Shown here: positions 63,868-64,000 of the stretch, one piece after another
How positions within the stretch are numbered: the stretch's first letter is position 1
How the letters are laid out: every line of letters begins with the position of its first letter
Assembly (NCBI RefSeq): GCF_024793895.1
Contig: NZ_JANUSB010000002.1
Span: 537,730 to 601,729 of the forward strand
Origin: Serratia sp. AKBS12
GTDB taxonomy: Bacteria > Pseudomonadota > Gammaproteobacteria > Enterobacterales > Enterobacteriaceae
DNA length: 64,000 nt
Reading direction: 5' to 3'
Notes under the pieces: model-generated
Database searches by the model: none
Told to the model about the DNA's origin: nothing
What the model saw: the letters and a program-made list of their open reading frames with translations, nothing else
Position numbers and translations under genes: made by a program

Positions 63868-64000
63868 GACCATCAGAATGCTGGTCGAGTCGGCCAAAGC
63901 CGGACGCTGGTTGTATTAGGGGTCAGTTTGGATATCGAAAATTATTAATACGCTGTTCATCTCACCTGAGGGTTCTGTGGCCTGTCTGACCCGCCACTGA
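63868..64000. other. Right edge of window, possible gene end
   Basis: Immediately after the IS an open frame reads RMLVESAKAGRWLY and stops at about 63,919. It may be the 3' end of a gene cut by the IS, but it is too short to name. The rest shows nothing I can support. Confidence 0.25.

Overview
The window reads as the chromosome of an enterobacterium, most probably a Serratia species. From 1 to about 40,850 the gene order matches the nsrR-rnr to dsbD-yjdC stretch near 94 min of the Escherichia coli map, and almost every protein aligns end to end with its E. coli counterpart while differing enough to be another genus. The genus is inferred from protein likeness and gene order; no 16S rRNA gene is present.

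Core, minus strand, 73-16,052: nsrR-rnr (nitric-oxide-sensing repressor and RNase R), purA, yjeT, hflK-hflC, then the hfq superoperon tsaE-amiB-mutL-miaA-hfq-hflX and nnr. The plus strand then carries queG, rsgA, psd and mscM, with orn on minus. queG has lost its 3' end next to the place where E. coli has the glyVXY tRNA cluster, and no such tRNAs are seen. Next come epmA, the frdABCD fumarate reductase operon, blc, gdx (sugE) behind a guanidine-II riboswitch, the entericidin pair, efp and epmB (with epmA, the EF-P modification set), yjeI, groES-groEL behind a sigma-32 promoter, fxsA, aspA-dcuA behind a CRP site, cutA-dsbD, yjdC and tRNA-Phe.

Accessory, 41,088 to the right edge: an integrative island sits against tRNA-Phe. 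It starts with a tyrosine integrase, a TraI_2-type (MOBH-like) protein and a UvrD-like helicase. Cargo follows: a two-gene operon matching the two halves of the plant Tm-1 protein with a divergent TetR regulator and an acetyltransferase; a very AT-rich unknown membrane protein; and the remains of an arsenic operon (broken arsB, intact arsC), bracketed by copies of an intergenic repeat. From 53.2 to 58.9 kb lies a plasmid/ICE-type module of nine small genes (DNA methylase-like, DUF1281, ArdC-like antirestriction, DUF3085-like, unknowns). Most of them are preceded by a leader of the same architecture: a hairpin, often followed by a T-run, whose 3' arm is also complementary to the ribosome binding site. 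A second integrase-family gene lies between two direct copies of a 200-bp multi-hairpin sequence. An IS1-family element, a truncated group II intron and a broken IS3-family element close the window. No right attachment site was seen, so the island probably continues past 64,000.

The most interesting unexplained feature is the recurring leader. The arms differ in sequence from gene to gene yet keep their complementarity, which points to a shared RNA-level switch (termination and/or hidden ribosome binding sites) for the antirestriction module, next to the duplicated structured repeat.
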